Below are positions 43,776 to 54,542 of a stretch of 64,000 nt of DNA, piece after piece. The stretch is from contig CATKHK010000022.1 in NCBI GenBank assembly GCA_949751835.1, positions 310,001-374,000 of the forward strand, given 5' to 3'. Position numbers and translations under genes: made by a program. Positions within the stretch are counted from its first letter, which is position 1. Each line of letters begins with the position of its first letter. The stretch is from Blepharisma japonicum (lineage: Eukaryota > Ciliophora > Heterotrichea > Heterotrichida > Blepharismidae). The notes beneath the pieces are model-generated. The model was not told the DNA's origin and ran no database searches. It saw only the letters and a list, made by a program, of their open reading frames with translations.

Positions 43776-44240
43776 ATGGAAGAATCTCTCCACACTTCTC
43801 ATCATCAAATTCAAGGCCTCAGATGTGATTACTCCGGCTGTGGGAAAATTTTGAGCTCAAAATATAACCTGAAACGCCATATCGAGTCCTGTCACTATGG
43901 TTACCGTCCCTATGAATGCCCAGTTTGTTTTAAGCGTTTTTCATCAAAGCAGAACAAAAGGGAGCATGTAAGACTAGAGCATAACTATTCCCATGAAGAC
44001 TATCGGGCTCCTACAAGTATAGATAGTCGAAATGTTTATATAGGAATACCAAAATTAACCTCAATGCTTTTAAAGTCGCAAGATCCGGACATACGTCCTC
44101 TATCAAGGATTGAAAGGTTTTACCTTTACGCAGAAGCAATGTTCTCTTATCATCTGTATCCTGTTGAAACAGAAAGAATGATTATAGAGACTGACTTGCC
44201 TTCTTTTGAGACGGCCAAGAAAATGTTGAAATTTAACTAA
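43776..44240 (+). CDS. C2H2 zinc-finger protein, two fingers
   Basis: 154 aa. Two tandem C2H2 fingers near residues 17-69: CDYSGCGKILSSKYNLKRHIESCH and CPVCFKRFSSKQNKREHVRLEH, joined by the YGYRPYE linker (variant of TGEKPY). The C-terminal half is helical with no known domain. Probably a DNA-binding transcription regulator; its target is unknown. No intron, no UGA. Confidence 0.82.
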   Translation: MEESLHTSHHQIQGLRCDYSGCGKILSSKYNLKRHIESCHYGYRPYECPVCFKRFSSKQNKREHVRLEHNYSHEDYRAPTSIDSRNVYIGIPKLTSMLLKSQDPDIRPLSRIERFYLYAEAMFSYHLYPVETERMIIETDLPSFETAKKMLKFN

Positions 44241-44777
44241 ATGGCTATAAATATAGATTTTTATGAATAAAATTTGAGTAAATTTAATTTTTTGTGGCCT
44301 TTGCGAAGCGATCAGTAAGTAGTTAGCATTGCAATTACCTTCCAAATGTGGAATTTCGATCATTGCATAATAAAGGATTTTTAAGTATCCTACACGCTGC
44401 TGGTGTATTTATTTGAAAGTTAAAATTATTTTGTAGAGACCCCCTCAAGTTTTTAAAATAATACTTTCTTGGTGGATTTTATGAAGAAAAATCCTTTTGG
44501 CGAACTTGAAAGATAATTGGCGAAAAATAAAAACTCTTAAAAGGAGAAAAAATTACCTCATAGTAATTGGTAGAACAAGCTTAAAACTTAATGCTCAAAG
44601 CCGTCAAAATTTTGGTGCTTCATCTTGGTATAAATTAATGGATTTTTATTGCTAATTAAAATATGAATACTTAATTAATCAAATTTATTTTACTTAAATC
44701 CTAAATAAGCTCATTTATTGACAAACATAAATTTTTAAAAATTCCAAGCTTCACAAGAAAAATATTTTACAATATAA
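44241..44777. other. Intergenic, 537 bp
   Basis: Spacer between convergent C2H2 and phosphatase genes, unusually long for a convergent pair here (others are 20-55 bp). I found only fragments such as a 12-codon frame near 44480. No RNA or repeat recognised. Confidence 0.5.
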
Positions 44778-45536
44778 TTATTGAATTTGTATTTGATAGG
44801 CTTGCCTCCCTTTAAACTTCTCCCATAGCCTCGCACATTCTAATCCGCAATCATTTTCTTTTCCTCTGCAATTATCTCTCTTCATCAGCGTGAGTTCGTC
44901 ATCATCAATCATTAAAGCTAAATTTCCATCCCCAGCAGCATTAATAAACATATCATATTTTTCTGAATATCTAAACATTTTTCTCTCTTCCCTTTCTCTA
45001 AACATCCTCAGCTGACACACAAATCCCAAGTTAGGATCTGCTTCCGGGTGTATATTTTTGATTCTCCTAAAAGCCTCCGATTCGCTTATCCCTTCATCAT
45101 GCATCAAAAACGCACAGGCTATAGTAGGTGCTCTTGATATACCTCTTAAGCAGTGAACCAACACTTTTCCTCCGTTTTCAACTGCAGATGAAATAAATTC
45201 AATGGCAAAATATATAAAAAAAAGAATATCAATTTTTGGGTTATCTGGGATTTTTAAACTTTTGTAATAAAATTGATCTGGGAATCTGTTTGGGCATTTT
45301 TCTTCTCCAACAAGGTTTAAGATGTGAGTTATTCCTTCAGACCGCAGAAGAGGAGAATTTGAAGCTGCATGGTACCCTGATATGTAAAGATTTGGAGAAA
45401 TTTGTATTAATGTGTTCATAGTAGGAGATGAAGGCACTTCTGAAACTTGAAGTGTAGGCATTTTTAAAGTAGGAGGAGGTCCTCGTTTACGCTTTGGCAT
45501 AACATGCGCAACCTCAGATTGAATTGCACCAGACAT
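44778..45536 (-). CDS. Dual-specificity protein phosphatase
   Basis: 252 aa from the ATG at 45536 (the open frame extends upstream without an ATG). A short Lys/Arg/Pro-rich N-terminus leads to a DSP domain: LIQISPNLYISGYHAAS, GITHILNLVGEEKCPN, KIPDNPKIDI (general acid Asp) and the P-loop VHCLRGISRAPTIACAFLM (Cys/Arg), then NPNLGF-like DPNLGFVCQL. All catalytic residues are present. The C-terminal ~70 residues are specific to this protein. Likely a MAP-kinase or atypical phosphatase. Confidence 0.9.
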   Translation of the reverse strand: MSGAIQSEVAHVMPKRKRGPPPTLKMPTLQVSEVPSSPTMNTLIQISPNLYISGYHAASNSPLLRSEGITHILNLVGEEKCPNRFPDQFYYKSLKIPDNPKIDILFFIYFAIEFISSAVENGGKVLVHCLRGISRAPTIACAFLMHDEGISESEAFRRIKNIHPEADPNLGFVCQLRMFREREERKMFRYSEKYDMFINAAGDGNLALMIDDDELTLMKRDNCRGKENDCGLECARLWEKFKGRQAYQIQIQ

Positions 45537-46192
45537 ATAATTATTACCATTTTTAGACAATTGTCTTTTAGTTAAGCGGACACGTGTACTGGTGAAATAA
45601 CAATGTGAAAAGAAGATCAATAAAAGGCTATAAAGAAAAGTCTTCTAGTAAAAGTTTTGAGATGCATAAATAAAATTTCAGAATATATAAAATTCATGGA
45701 TTTGGAAGATAAGCTGGGGATTTCTGTGCCAATTTAAAATTATGAATATGGAAATAATTATGAAATATTAAAAATTAGCACAAATTATATGAAATAGTTA
45801 TCATTATGAATGTAAGCACGTAAAATCTTAAAAACGTTTTAAAAGAATTTGTGGAATGTTTTAATCTAGAATTTAATTCAACCATTAAGATTTACTTATG
45901 GCTTTTACTGACTTTAGTAGAATTCAAAGATAAAAATATAATTAATATTGGTTTACAAAGGAAATTTTTATCAAAAATAAATGTAATTTTGTATCATAGC
46001 ATTTATTTGTTTGTGTAAATTCATTAAAATCTTATTTTCGTAATATTATCGTTATCAAATCACTTGTTTTTTCCTTCATTATTCAGATTTTTATCTCATT
46101 TTTCATTGATTTTCTTCTTCATTATCTTTACCTTTCCTTCACTCTTACTATAATTTCCTACCTCTTCAAAAAAACGGATTTATTAATTTATT
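45537..46192. other. Intergenic, 656 bp
   Basis: AT-rich spacer between divergent genes. A 13-codon frame at about 45697-45738 looks codon-like but has no continuation through a GT...AG mini-intron that I can find. C/T-rich tracts lie on the plus strand just before the next start (46070-46170). Nothing else seen. Confidence 0.5.
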
Positions 46193-46726
46193 ATGAGCGA
46201 AGAAGATCGTTTACTTCAAGCAGAAGATATCCCTGAGCAAAAGCATTATCGTACTAGGCTTGCTTTATTGTCTTCCCTTCTTGAAGGAATTATTGTAAAT
46301 TTTATCTAGGGTATTGTTGGAATCGTAATTTTGTTATTATATGATGATGATTGTGAAAGACCAATTCGCTTATGACTTTATGTTTTGTCCTCAGTTTTCC
46401 TGTTTCATGTCATATTTTTAATTTTGGTAGAAGCTATAGCAAAATCTATACAAAAGCGCTCAGGAGCAGGGTCATTTTATATTGCATTGAATTCCATGAT
46501 CCACTCTTTTATCTTCTTATGGATTTTAGTGGGAATTGTATGGATATTTGATAACTATGATGAATGCCAAGACGATTTTCCTGAAGGTCACGCTTTTACC
46601 CTATTTGTAGTCTTTTTATATTTGGGAATCTTAGCAGGGATTATTCTGGCATTTTTATTGCTAACTTGTGTAGTATGTTTTGGGTCATGGCAAATATCGA
46701 GATTTACAAAGGAAATTAAAGATTAG
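46193..46726 (+). CDS. Four-helix membrane protein, one mini-intron
   Basis: 172 aa after removing a 15-nt intron at 46295-46309 (inside the first helix, phase 0). One UGA-Trp occurs in PIRLWLYVLS. Four hydrophobic helices are visible (GIIGIVGIVILLLY, LSSVFLFHVIFLILVEA, MIHSFIFLWILVGIVWIF, FTLFVVFLYLGILAGIILAFLLL), with a short charged N-terminus and a DDD/CQDD-containing loop. This resembles the numerous four-TM proteins of ciliates, some of which carry a RING; no RING is present here. Function unknown. Confidence 0.72.
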
Positions 46727-46744
46727 CATAAATTGCTTAATTAT

Positions 46745-47875
46745 TTAAAGGTTTATTAGCTCAGTTTTAAGATCTTCAATAGCTTTGTTAAAACATTCAG
46801 CTATGCCGACATTCCTGAATTCTTCGATCGTAAATGCATTATGGGCTGCAATAATTCCATTTGTTATAGGCAATTCTATCTTTAAAGCTTCTTTTCTTCA
46901 TTTTTCTATTGTTTCAAGGATTTTTTCTCTTTTTAATAAAAAATGTTTTCTTATAATTTCTTTGAATTCTCGAGGAGGATTTCTTATCATGTCTGTCATT
47001 GCGTATTTTATATTACCATAAGAAACAATTGCTCGATATTGTAAATTTTCTGGAGAATCTGTCTTATAGGACTCATATCCAGGCTCTTTTTGAATTACGT
47101 CTTTATTCATAACTAATGCTTGTATAGATAAAAATACTTGCAAAAGAGTAGAATACGTTGGATTCCACATTTCCTCTGGATCACCTCCCCAAGTATTGAT
47201 AATAGAAAGGCAAATATATCCTGTATTGTACAAATTTGGGTTAAATCTAAACAACCCTTCCCCTGTGGTTCTTATACTCATTTCAGGAGGGTTATTAGGA
47301 TAATCCTCTGGAAGTCTTAAATCAAACAAAAACAGCCCATGCTCATAAGGCGAATCTTCGGTTCCTGAGATAAGCACTCTGATTTTGCCTAAGCTATTTG
47401 GATTTATTGCTACAAAAATAGAGCTTCCAGGCTCACAGGGTAAACTTCTAGTTAAGGCTTTGATTTCTTTGTTAATCCTGTTCAATGCCAAGTCATTAAT
47501 AGGAGACATTCCGTAGAGAAAATCTGAAAAATTTCCATCAGCTTCACCAAGTAGTTGCAAACGTAAGCTTCCAAGCTCTTTGAAATAACGATGAGTGCTG
47601 TCAGGGGCTTCTGGGTCAGATGAAGAAGGCTCTCCAAATAAAACAGGTGCTGACTTATTAAAAGAAATTTTTTTCTGTAAGTAATCTTCATTTGTTTCTA
47701 GTTGCATAAAAAATTCTTGTTGGAAAGAAAATTCGTTTATTGAAGAGTCTGACATTTGCTTTATAAGTTGAAAATAGGCTTCTTCTGAGTCAGGGTCTAT
47801 TGACATTGAAAATAACGGATCAGATAATGAGTGGATCATTTCTGGAAGATTTTCTTCATGATTTGAACTTTCCAT
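46745..47875 (-). CDS. Large ubiquitin-conjugating (E2) enzyme, UBE2O/BIRC6-like
   Basis: 376 aa, one exon, with a UGA-Trp at 46898-46900 and a TAA stop at 46745. The UBC domain starts at LALNRINKEIKALTRSLP and contains LFLFDLRLPEDYPNNPPEMSI, FNPNLYNTGYICLSIINTW (catalytic Cys), EMWNPTYSTLLQVFLSIQALVM and EPGYE. The INTW-to-WNP stretch and the VMNK...EPGYE end are characteristic of UBE2O/BIRC6/UBE2Z-type large E2s. The N-terminal ~130 residues are acidic and Ser-rich, with no IAP repeat. The next genes upstream are 4.7 kb away. Confidence 0.9.
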
Positions 47876-48149
47876 ATTTAAGTGTTTGTGTTCATAAATA
47901 TTGAAATCATATATGCTTTCTGATTATTTCACCGATCGAAAAAGAAATCTATTGTCTTATCACAGCTTAAAAATCCTTTCCATATTTCGGTATCTAAACA
48001 CAGCTTATAATTTTTGCAAAAGATTAGCTTTATTTTTATGCTCTTATAGATTAAACATTCAAGCCAATCAGAAATGATTCAGAATATATTGCTATACAAA
48101 AAGTCCTATCAAAATCATGCTAGCAGGCTTAATTTATTAAAATAGTACA

Positions 48150-50990
48150 AATTATCGTTAATTCATTTTATCTATTTTTTTATTATAGAAAAAAGTAAAA
48201 GCTTTTCCTTATATAATGAAATAATAAAGATTTATAGTTTATATATTAGTTATTTCGGAACCCTACTTCAAAGTGTAAATCGAATAAATGGTTTTAAAAT
48301 ATATCATTAATTCACGATATCCATTTTTTTCTCATTCTTATCATTATGCATTCTATATGTATTTATGAGCTAAGAAAAGATATTAAATGCTATTGAATAA
48401 ATAATGATCAATTTTAATACTTAAAAATTATTTAAAATTTATTAATTAATTGCCTTGGGCAAAAATTGCATGTACTGAAAATAAAAAGGAAGGTTCAAAT
48501 TAACTCCATCCTCAGAGCTTAATGTTTTTAATCTCTATAAGCCATATATTTATTACCAACAATGTTTACAGATAAAATTTTGCTATTAATTTTACAAATT
48601 CCATCAGCTAGGACTAAAAATAGCTTATATTTAATGTAAATTGCTAATGAACTGCTAATTTTTTCTGATTGAGAGCTGGTATCAGCTATAGTTAGGAATT
48701 AATCTTATTTTTAAATTTTGGAAAAAGGAATGCATTATCATTAATTCAAATTATCCATTTTTCTTATTTGGAAAAATATAAAACTCTTTCTATAGTTTTA
48801 TGAAGCATATAGATTTTAAAGTTAATCTATTTCATATATATTTTTAGTCTTATTCATTCCTAACTATGAATCAACTTAACTTCTTGTAAAATTTTATCAT
48901 TAATTAATCATATCCATTTTTGATCAGTCAGCATTTTTCTTTGAAAAATTATTTATTATGCAAATTTAAATAAGTAAAGCATTTCTACTTTAAGGATTTA
49001 TTGGTTTAGTAGTATTAATGTTATGCATAACTGTTATTTATTAATTTACTTCTATTCTTAAATGGCTCAGCTATTTATACAACAAATCATGCTATTTATT
49101 TATGATACCCTTTTTTCATTTTTGCCACTATATATTTTTATTATTTATAAGAGGAAAAAAGATATTATTTAATTTTATAATAATAAAATATCTAGGATTT
49201 TTATTCATGAAACTTTAAGAGTATAAATTTGTCGTCTAATTGTGCAATTTCCATCAATAAGCATTAAAATAGTAAACTTTATGTTTAATTTTATATGAAC
49301 TGTTAATTATATTTATAAATAAAGTTGCACTGCCTTATGGATTTATACTTTTTCATTTTGAAAAATATTAAAGATATTCTATTGAAAAGAATAATTGATA
49401 TTATCTGCTCATATACTTGCTATATTGGCTCATAGACTTATTTCTATCTATAAATCAATTTTCATGCTTATAGAATTTTATCATTAGTTCATATATTCTG
49501 ATTGGAAAATATAAGCTTTACTTTAATTAGGATGAAATAAATTGAGATTAAGTACATCTATTTATTATTTCATTACTTTATAGCATTATTTTCTATTTAT
49601 AAATCATTGGCTTATTTGTGATTTTTTATAATTAGATCATCATATCTATTTTTTATCGATATTTATTAAATTCTTAACACTATACGCTATGAATATATTA
49701 TAAGAAATGAAAAGATAGAAGAAATTATAATAGCATATAATAGCTAACTTACTTCTGATGTAAATCTTTTTAATCACTTAAAACTAACTAAATAATAATG
49801 TCCTTTCGAATTTTTTTAAACCAATATTAATAATAAAATGGTTATTTTAATTCGTTAATTAATTGCATCCTTATAGACTGCTAATTTATATTTATGAGCT
49901 CAATATAGTAAAAGCTATAGATTAATTAAATTTAAAAATTACCCAAAAATGGTATGTTTCTTTAATTCATTTTATCCATTTTTGTCTATTTAGAAAAATT
50001 GAAAAAAATTACTTTAACTATGATGAAATATATAGATAATTTAGTACAGCTATTTATTTTATTACTTTATAAACTTATTTTATTTTATAAATCAATTTAG
50101 TTTTTTATAAAATTTTATCATTAGTGCATCATATCCATTTTTGCATATTTGAAAAAATGAAAACTTGAATTTAACTATGATGAAATATATTGATACTTCA
50201 GTACATTTATTTATTATATTATTTTGTCGATTTATTTCTATTTATAAATCAATATTTATAAATTTTATCATTAGTTCATTATATCCATTTTTGCACTTTG
50301 GGAAAAAAAGCATGTTTTACTTTTAGCTATGATGAAATATATAGATATTCCACTACATCTATTTATTATATAGCTTTATCAAATTATTTCATTCTATAAA
50401 TCAATTTAACTGCTTTATAAAATTTATCATTAGTTGATTATATCCATTTTGATTATTGGAAAAAAATTAGGTACTATTTTTGCTTATGACGAAGTAAATA
50501 GATATTACAGCATATTTATTTATTTTATTGCTTTAACGACTTAATTCTATACATGAATCAATTTAGCTGCTTATAAAATTTTATCATTAGTTGATCATAT
50601 CTATTTTAATTATTGGAAAAAAGATAAGTACGATTTTTACTTATAATGAAGTAAATAGATATTACAGTTTATCTTTTTATTTTTATTGCTTTAACGACCT
50701 AAATCTATATCTGAATTGATTTAGCTGCTTTATAAATTGCTATCATTGGTTCATCATATCTATTTTTGCTTATTTGAAAAAAAGAAAAACTTTAATTTAG
50801 ATATAATTAAATATATATAGATACTCCAGCTCATATATTTATTGTGTCTATTTATCTTTATCTGTAAATCGATAAAGTCGGTTATAAAGTTTTATCATTA
50901 GTTCATCATATCCATTTTTATTTCATTCTTATCATATAAATTCTACATTTAGTTATCAGCATAGAAAAGATATTTTTATGTCTAATAGTC
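48150..50990. repeat. Degenerate satellite, ~155-bp monomers
   Basis: Each monomer has the box TTATCATTAGTTCATCATA followed by TCCATTTTTG, an A-run, a GATGAAATATATAGATA box and TAAATCAATTTA. The first box recurs at about 50118, 50268, 50427, 50584, 50743 and 50895 (spacings 150, 159, 157, 159, 152). More diverged copies occur at 48155, 48304, 48738, 48897, 49481, 49630 and 49961. The clearest copies are at 50.1-50.9 kb. The first and last parts (48301-48385 and 50893-50980) share an extra matching tail (CATTCTTATCAT...AAAAGATAT). Confidence 0.82.
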
Positions 50991-51263
50991 TAAGATTTTG
51001 TCATGTAAATATAGCATTATAAAAGACTAAAGAGCTAATTTAAAATCAGATTTGAAGACTTTTATAGAAATGAGTTATAATTGGTAAATATGATTATATA
51101 ATTATCATACAGACTCCAAGTATGAAAAAATATGAAATAGAACTCTAAAAATTGTTTTATTGGCAATTAACCCAAGCTGCTATTCTCAAAAGATATCAAT
51201 CCTAAATTTTGAGCACTCAAAAAAATATCGCTCAACTATGGAGAAAAGAGTATCATTTTATAA

Positions 51264-51740
51264 GCTTTTATCGTATCTTTAACATTTTTATTAAACTTTC
51301 AGAGTCTGAAATTCACCATAAGAACTGCAAATCATAAAAATGATATTTTTAGGCTTAAAAGCAAATTGATAAAAGCCAAAATATTGATGTGTCAAAGATG
51401 TAACTGATTCCAATTGACAAAGTCTAAAAATGAAGGCAATTTAAAAAAAAATAATGAAGTCTCAAAAGGTTTTTAATGCTACTATTGATAAATGTTCTAA
51501 AAATGAAGCCGAAAAGCAAATAGAAAAAAATTGAAATCATTCCTGAAGAATTGACAAGTCTGCTGCTAATTATTTGTGCTGTTTAAGTAAAATTGATAAT
51601 TAAAGAAATTTTCAATCTAATCATCAATTTAAACTTTAAACCAGGAGATAATGTCAAATAATACAAAAAGGGTGATAAGGATTTGATAATATTTGGATCT
51701 TGTGGGAACAAAAGGCAATTATAAACGATTTTATTTTTTA
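51264..51740 (+). pseudogene. Possible decayed transposase-like fragment
   Basis: With UGA = Trp, one frame is open from 51264 to about 51475 and encodes a Lys-rich stretch with ILMCQRCNWFQLTKSK, a C-x2-C knuckle. A second frame with ATG at 51454 runs to a stop at 51601-51603 (49 codons, NWNHSWRIDKSAANY). A third, after a stop, has KPGDNVK and KKGDKDLIIFGSCGNKR. The order (Cys knuckle, then PG...V, then K-G...FG) faintly recalls the zinc ribbon and catalytic start of IS1595/Merlin transposases. The frame breaks mean that, if real, it is a relic. This is a weak call made by eye. Confidence 0.22.
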
Positions 51741-52601
51741 GAAAAAGAATTAAAATATTTTAAATTTGCCACATCCTTAAATCTCTAGTAAATTTATCTA
51801 TCATTAGGATAATATATCGAAGCTGGTCTCATGCTTATTCAACATATAAGTATTTTAGCCTCAATAAAAATATTCATATCCTCTTGTTTCCTCTTGAAAT
51901 TCACAACTTTACTGATACCTAATCTTAAAACTAAACGACTATAAAAGTTAATATTAATATAGCAGAGTGTATTTAATGCTCCAGATAATTTAATACTTAA
52001 AGTATCTCAAAACTAAAAAATAGCTCAACAATATCACATATTAGCATAAGTCATTTACAAAAAAGTATGAATGACAAAATAAGCCCTAGTAATAGCGTTT
52101 AGATAGAGGTTTTATATTTCTTAAACTATAGAGCTGCACTTTAATTGTTTATTGCATAAAATTGATAAGACAGATAAAAAATATATTGCATACTTGATGA
52201 TAATATAAATGCCAATTCTGCGTAGTAAAAAATATATTATCAAATTAGCATTTTACTCATTGTTCTTAATTTCAAAAACTCCATTTCCTGAAAACCGAAA
52301 AAAAATCAGGATTCCATATTATTTATAGATAACCCAAACAGTTTACTCGAAGCTACACAGATTTAATATTATTTTTCACAATAATAATTATTCTTAATAC
52401 TCACAAACCTTTCTAAATCTATTATAAATTTATTTAGAAGATTTCCTCAAAAAATAGCATAAATATAATAGCTTATTCATCATCTTCCTACTTTTCCGCC
52501 TCGCCCTCGAGCTTATTTCCTAGCTTCAATTTATAATTTTTTCCTACAATAATTTCAGTCCATAAGCATCTAATTTTATAATCATTTCTTTACTTTCGAT
52601 C

Positions 52602-54458
52602 ATGGAGAAACCTGCGCTAAAAAGCCCAAAAAATTTTATAGATAGCCTAGTAATGAAAGAGAGAGAAAATACTCAAAGCCTTGAAGAGGAAGAAACTAAG
52701 CACTCAACTACTGTAACAAGCCCAGACTCTCTTTTTTTAATAACTCGAGAATCAATCACAGATTCATTTTTAGGTTCTGTAAGCGAAGGGTCTGACTCTA
52801 TGCTCGCACAAAAGATCCCAGCAATGCCGAGCACACCAGCTACTCATATCCCATTTTCCCATACCCAAAAATCAAATCTTGAATTATGGGAAGCAGCGGC
52901 GCAAAATAATCCTGAACATTGTAAAAACCTTCTTGATCAAGAAATTCATGGCGATTTTGTTGCAGATTCAAATTCACAAGATGAACAAGGAATAACTGCA
53001 TTGCATATTGCAGCCCATGAAGGGTTTTTAAGTGTTTGTGAAATACTTTTGGATTACGGGGTTAATACAAATCTTAATGTTACTAATGTCTTGAAAAGAA
53101 CTCCTTTGCATCTTGCTTGCTTGGGCGGACATACTGGAGTAGCTCAGTTATTAGTTCGTTCTGGAGCTGATTTAAATTTAGTTGATATTGATGGAAACAC
53201 CGCCTTGCATTTTGCTTCTGAAAAAGGTCATCGGCAGCTTGTTCTATGACTCTTAACTCGTGGTCCTAACATTTTCATCAAAAACAACTCTGGCCGAACT
53301 TCTCCAGACGTTGCCAATTCTATTGAAATTTTAGATATTTTCAAAGAATATTGCAGAAGACTGAATTTGCCTATCCCAATATTAGGAATGGTACCTCTAT
53401 CCAGATCCCATGAAAGATATCCCTCAGAGCCTAGAAGAGTCCAAATCAGCGACTTAACCAATATAGAAGAAAATAAAGAAAGTGGAAGAGTCACCCCAAT
53501 CGATTTTGAGGTTATACAAGAACTTGGGAAAGGGAGCTTTGGAGATGTATATTTGGTACGGAAAAGAGACAGCATGAACTATTATGCTATGAAAGTACTG
53601 AGGAAAGATAAAATTATGGGACAGAATTTAATAAAATATGCAATGACTGAGAGAAATGTATTGAGCTATATAAGGCATCCTTTTATAGTATCGCTAAACT
53701 ATGCTTTCCAAACACCTGAAAAATTATTTTTAATTTTAGATTATTGTCCAAGAGGAGATTTAGGGATTTATTTAAACAAGGAAAAGCGATTCTCAGAACC
53801 ATTAGCAAAAATATATATATGTGAAGTGCTTCTAGCTTTAGAAGAGCTGCATAAGCGTGACATTATTTTTAGAGACTTAAAGCCTGACAATATTGTGTTG
53901 GATGAAGAAGGACATGCTATGCTTACAGATTTCGGGCTTTCAAAAGAAGGGATATATGATAATGTGACAGCAAGAAGTTTCTGTGGATCTGTTGCTTATT
54001 TAGCACCTGAGATGATTAAAAGGCAAGGGCATGGAAAAGCAGTGGACTGATATCTGTTAGGTGTTTTGCTATACGAAATGCTTGTAGGGACTCCTCCTTA
54101 TTTTTCTCCAAACCGTGAAGAACTTTTTAGAAATATCCAAAGAGGTTTATTAAAAATCCCATCACATTTTACTCAAGAAACCAAAGACTTACTAAAAGAC
54201 GTAATTATTATTTAGCTTTTACAAAGAGAACCTACAAAAAGATTAGGCACAAAAAGAGATGCTGAAGAAGTTAAAGAGCATCGATATTTTTATGGAGTAA
54301 ACTGGGAATCAGTCTTAAGGAGAGATCTAAGGCCTTCACTGCCCAATAGAATCCCAATTGACAATGTTGTGATACCTAATGAAAAAGTTTATGGTGATAT
54401 GAGTCAATTCGGAGATAAATCCAATCAAGTTACAGGATGGACATTTATATCTAATTAA
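52602..54458 (+). CDS. Ankyrin-repeat AGC protein kinase
   Basis: 613 aa with a 15-nt intron at 54201-54215 and two UGA-Trp codons, one in the invariant DxW of subdomain IX (AVDWYLLGVLLYEML). N-terminal Ser/Thr-rich tail, then three or four ankyrin repeats (GITALHIAAHEGFLSVCEILL, RTPLHLACLGGHTGVAQLL, NTALHFASEKGHRQLVL). The kinase has LGKGSFGDVYLV, AMKVLRKDK, FRDLKPDNIVL, TDFGLSKEG and SFCGSVAYLAPEM. The FRDLKPDN and the NQVTGWTFIS tail (hydrophobic-motif-like) place it in the AGC group. All catalytic residues are present. Such ankyrin-AGC fusions are found in ciliates and other protists. Confidence 0.92.
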
Positions 54459-54542
54459 TATGCTAAACTATCTATTTAAGCAAATATTGCCAGAAAGTAT
54501 ATAGAGCATTTAATAATAAACTAATAAGAGTTAATTGAAATC

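Larger units (their letters stand above)
47876..52601. other. Gene-poor AT-rich block, 4.7 kb
   Basis: The longest stretch without a convincing gene, between two divergently transcribed genes (E2 leftwards, ankyrin-kinase rightwards). It is extremely AT-rich. About 48150-50990 is a degenerate satellite with a ~150-160 bp period, described separately. About 51260-51740 shows weak protein-like remnants, also listed separately. The remaining 51750-52600 holds no open frame, tRNA or repeat that I can recognise. The contrast with the packing elsewhere (spacers often under 100 bp) is striking; it could be retained germline-limited DNA, a replication origin or scaffold region. Confidence 0.7.

Noticed and set aside
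48150-50990. CRISPR-like array
   Set aside because: Monomers are ~155 bp and diverged over their whole length, with no short identical repeat and unique spacers; this is a eukaryotic satellite.
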